Origin: Candidatus Gastranaerophilales bacterium
GTDB taxonomy: Bacteria; Cyanobacteriota; Vampirovibrionia; Gastranaerophilales; Gastranaerophilaceae
DNA: 64,000 bases
NCBI GenBank assembly: GCA_947587615.1
Contig: CANPYC010000002.1
Coordinates: 1 to 64,000 of the forward strand
Reading direction: 5' to 3'
Both the position numbers and the translations under genes were made by a program. The notes below the pieces were generated by a model. That model saw only the letters and a list, made by a program, of their open reading frames with translations, searched no databases and had not been told where the DNA came from. Position 1 is the stretch's first letter, and each line of letters begins with the position of its first letter. Shown here piece by piece: positions 61,604-64,000 of the stretch.

Positions 61604-64000
61604 TTATATATAATTACAAGTTTCTTCGATATAATTTACTTCAGAAGGTTCAAGTCCAAATACATCATAAATATATAGGTCTATTTGATTTTCAAAATTC
61701 TGTATTTTGTTATTGTCTTCTTCTATCAATTTTTTGTATTCCTCAAATAGTTCCATTAATTCAATTTGTTCTTTTTTGGGAATTTTAACTTTTTGGGACT
61801 TTAATTCAGACAACAAAGTTGCAAAATCATATAAATAAAATTCAGTTAGTTTATCAGGTATTTTTTGGATAGAATAAATGCTATTTAAATATTTTATAAA
61901 TTTATTAGCATTTGTAATCTTTTTATTATTAAGATTTAAAAGATTATCCACGATTTTTATTATTTCTATTTGGTGTCCAACTTTTAAAGGTAATCTTTTT
62001 ATATAAATTGCTTTTGTTTGAGCCAAGGGTTTACCGACAATATGAAAATTATCATTTCTAAATATCCATTTTATTAATTTTGAATTAATTAAACCTAGTA
62101 AGTATTTTAGTTCTATATCGTTCGTATTGTTTAGTAAAGTTATTGTATGTATACTGTCTTTCGCTATTTTTAATCCTTTTATATAAGTTGCAACAGGATA
62201 ATCACCAGTTTGTCGTACAAATAATTTTGGTGATTGCCATAATTTAAGCGGACGAGGACGACATAGCCATTTTCCCCATTTTATATACTCCCCTGTCCAG
62301 TTTTCCATATAACGATTGATATTTCTGCCTTTATAATATGGCAACCAAGTCTCATCTTCTTTTACGTTTTTTGTATATGGTTTTGTTTTTATGATTTCTT
62401 CTGTTTGTTTTGGTTCTCCTTCTCCTTTGCCATAAGGAATAGCTCCCTGCCTTACTAAAAATTTTTCTCCAATAGTACAAGATTGCTTTTTAATTTTTTC
62501 TTTAAGATTTATATCAAAGGATGTTTCACGATAATTAAAAATGTATTTTTCTTTTTGTTTTAAGTCTGATTGTTTGAAAATAGTTGTTATACCTTCATTA
62601 ATAAATGTTGATGAAAGGGTTGTTTTCCTCGGAATTGAGACAACAGAAAATCCTTTATTTATTTTGCCTTTATAAAAAATAGAAATAATTGGTTCTACAA
62701 TAGCATCCGGAAACACATTAAATAATTCAACAAAATTAATTGCAGTATAGTTATCAAACAGAAATTTACGTAATTTTACTGCACTATTTTCAAGAATTAA
62801 ATATGTATTCGGTGTAATATAACCTAAATAACCATTATTTTTAAGTAAATTCATGCCTATTTCTATGAATGTATGATAAGTATTATATCTGCCCTCTGTA
62901 GTTTTATAAGTTTTAGATATATACTTCTTTAAATTTTTATCCAGTTTAGCACCATAAGGCGGATTTCCTACAATAATATCAAAACCACCACTAGCAAAAA
63001 CTTCAGGAAATTCTTTTTGCCAATCAAAAGCATTTTCTACAACATTTTTATTAGACACTATTGAATTTCCGCATTTTATATTATTATCAAGCGATGTTAA
63101 AAGCTGATCTTTTTTTGCAGTTTTTAACCATAATGATAACTTTGTAATTTCAACACTTTCAGGATTTATATCAACTCCATACAAATTATTTTGTAAAATT
63201 TCTTTGTCTATATCAAAAAGTGATTTTTGTATATTTAAATCGTGTTTCATATCTAGTACAAAATTCATTTCTTTGTGTAGATAATCAAAGCATTGATTCA
63301 AAAATGCTCCCGAACCGCAGGACGGATCACATATTTTTATATTTTTTAAAATTTTTTCGTACTCAGTCCAATAATGCAGATGTAGTTTTTCAATGGCTTC
63401 TATTTTTATTTTTTCATCATCTGAAGTATTTTCATTAATATTCGGAATGTCTATCCATGCAGAGAAATTGAATTTATTATCACGTTTTGTTCGAGAATTT
63501 TTTACTGTAAATTCAATTGCTCCATTTTTAAAAATGCTAGTTTTTAATTCTTCTTTTTTATTATTTAAATATGAGCCAACTGTTTGCTCAACAATATATT
63601 GAGTTACATAATAAGGAGTATAAAAAACACCATCATCTTTTTGTTTATTGTTCTCGGATTTTATCCCTTGAATTTCATTTTTTATTTGTTCTATATCCGA
63701 AATACTTTGTTCAAAAATTTGCCCTAAAATATTTACATTTAATTCACTATTAAAATCATATACTGAAAGTTGAGTAAATGATTCTATGATGTCATCAGAT
63801 ATAATAAGATTATTCAAAACTTCATCATCTTTAAATAATCCTCCATTGTATCTGTTTATATTCATTGGTGGATTACCTTGATCAATTGCTCTAAATAATC
63901 CACAAAGATATTGCCATAATTGATTTTTAACTATGATTAGAGAATTTTTAGCTGAATTTACAACCAAATTTTGCAGCGTGTTATTTGGCAAAAGTCCACA
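61604..64000 (-). CDS. Type IIG/Eco57I-like restriction-methylation enzyme (C-terminal part)
   Basis: The frame is open to the window edge, so the N-terminus (about where the nuclease sits) is missing; 798 codons are visible. It has NRYNGGLFKD, FYTPYYVTQYIVEQTVG, motif I CDPSCGSGAFL, YGVDINPESVEITKLSLWL, and motif IV FDIIVGNPPYGAKL, as in Eco57I-type gamma-class adenine methylases. A large C-terminal target-recognition region follows (YYKGRNINRYMENWTG, PRPLKLWQSPKLFVRQTGDY), then a coiled coil. Such single-chain enzymes both methylate and cut. No internal stop is seen. Confidence 0.88.
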   Translation of the reverse strand, partial: CGLLPNNTLQNLVVNSAKNSLIIVKNQLWQYLCGLFRAIDQGNPPMNINRYNGGLFKDDEVLNNLIISDDIIESFTQLSVYDFNSELNVNILGQIFEQSISDIEQIKNEIQGIKSENNKQKDDGVFYTPYYVTQYIVEQTVGSYLNNKKEELKTSIFKNGAIEFTVKNSRTKRDNKFNFSAWIDIPNINENTSDDEKIKIEAIEKLHLHYWTEYEKILKNIKICDPSCGSGAFLNQCFDYLHKEMNFVLDMKHDLNIQKSLFDIDKEILQNNLYGVDINPESVEITKLSLWLKTAKKDQLLTSLDNNIKCGNSIVSNKNVVENAFDWQKEFPEVFASGGFDIIVGNPPYGAKLDKNLKKYISKTYKTTEGRYNTYHTFIEIGMNLLKNNGYLGYITPNTYLILENSAVKLRKFLFDNYTAINFVELFNVFPDAIVEPIISIFYKGKINKGFSVVSIPRKTTLSSTFINEGITTIFKQSDLKQKEKYIFNYRETSFDINLKEKIKKQSCTIGEKFLVRQGAIPYGKGEGEPKQTEEIIKTKPYTKNVKEDETWLPYYKGRNINRYMENWTGEYIKWGKWLCRPRPLKLWQSPKLFVRQTGDYPVATYIKGLKIAKDSIHTITLLNNTNDIELKYLLGLINSKLIKWIFRNDNFHIVGKPLAQTKAIYIKRLPLKVGHQIEIIKIVDNLLNLNNKKITNANKFIKYLNSIYSIQKIPDKLTEFYLYDFATLLSELKSQKVKIPKKEQIELMELFEEYKKLIEEDNNKIQNFENQIDLYIYDVFGLEPSEVNYIEETCNYI

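Overview
The window looks like a chromosomal segment of an AT-rich, Gram-negative-type bacterium, most likely a gut member of the non-photosynthetic sister group of Cyanobacteria (Vampirovibrionia/Melainabacteria, order Gastranaerophilales). This placement is inference. It rests on: (i) a tmRNA (58996-59383) whose tag reads ANNVVKADFAPRAIAA, close to the ANNIV-type tags of cyanobacteria; (ii) LPS-type genes (heptose kinase, O-antigen ligase family) beside a PPi-dependent phosphofructokinase and a short type-I glutamine synthetase; (iii) a DUF4330-like protein; and (iv) several long lineage-type proteins that start with a short basic leader and an FKG/FQG-like motif.

Layout. 1-2200: the edge of an integrated element, with a palindromic repeat cluster, a two-gene phage-lysis-like cassette, and a tRNA-Met whose 3' end lies in a 39-bp direct repeat. 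2223-6917: a three-gene restriction-modification operon (two methyltransferase-type proteins and a GIY-YIG/SF2 helicase). 7148-12099: a Met/His-rich membrane protein, hisB, a hisC-phosphatase fusion, a secreted protein, a LysM protein and a tandem-HTH regulator. 12306-21793: pth, unknown genes including two related coiled-coil proteins with near-identical promoters, then an operon of an isopropylmalate/homocitrate synthase relative, miaB and serC. 21870-27511: a two-component system with tadA and a TIGR02757 gene, and two secreted TolC-hairpin-like paralogues. 27681-38325: pfp, glnA, the heptose kinase/DUF4330/O-antigen ligase operon, mscL, a tandem paralogue pair (one frameshifted) and ychF. 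38508-44518: a small secreted HExxH protein and a complete type III restriction-modification pair. 44654-48547: small secreted or glycine-zipper proteins between two more palindromic repeat clusters. 48548-51884: a surface-glycan group whose acetyltransferase carries a G9 tract. 52032-58020: a 28-residue membrane peptide, a large HD-domain protein divergent from a predicted kinase-like protein, and an RNase J-like beta-lactamase-fold protein. 58080-64000: a frameshifted PD-(D/E)XK-like nuclease, tmRNA, unknown small genes, an IS1595-type transposase and the C-terminal part of a type IIG-like restriction-methylation enzyme.

Themes. DNA modification and restriction recur four times and sit next to mobility marks (tRNA, tmRNA, IS, phage remnants). 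Surface and envelope functions form the second theme. The most unusual items are: the composite palindromic repeat family in three clusters; two genes each broken by a single -1 shift exactly at an X_XXY_YYZ heptamer; the G9 tract in the acetyltransferase; the divergent HD-protein/kinase-like pair with FKG-type leaders; and a predicted leaderless hisC-phosphatase/hisB transcript. All assignments come from reading the sequence; no database search was run.
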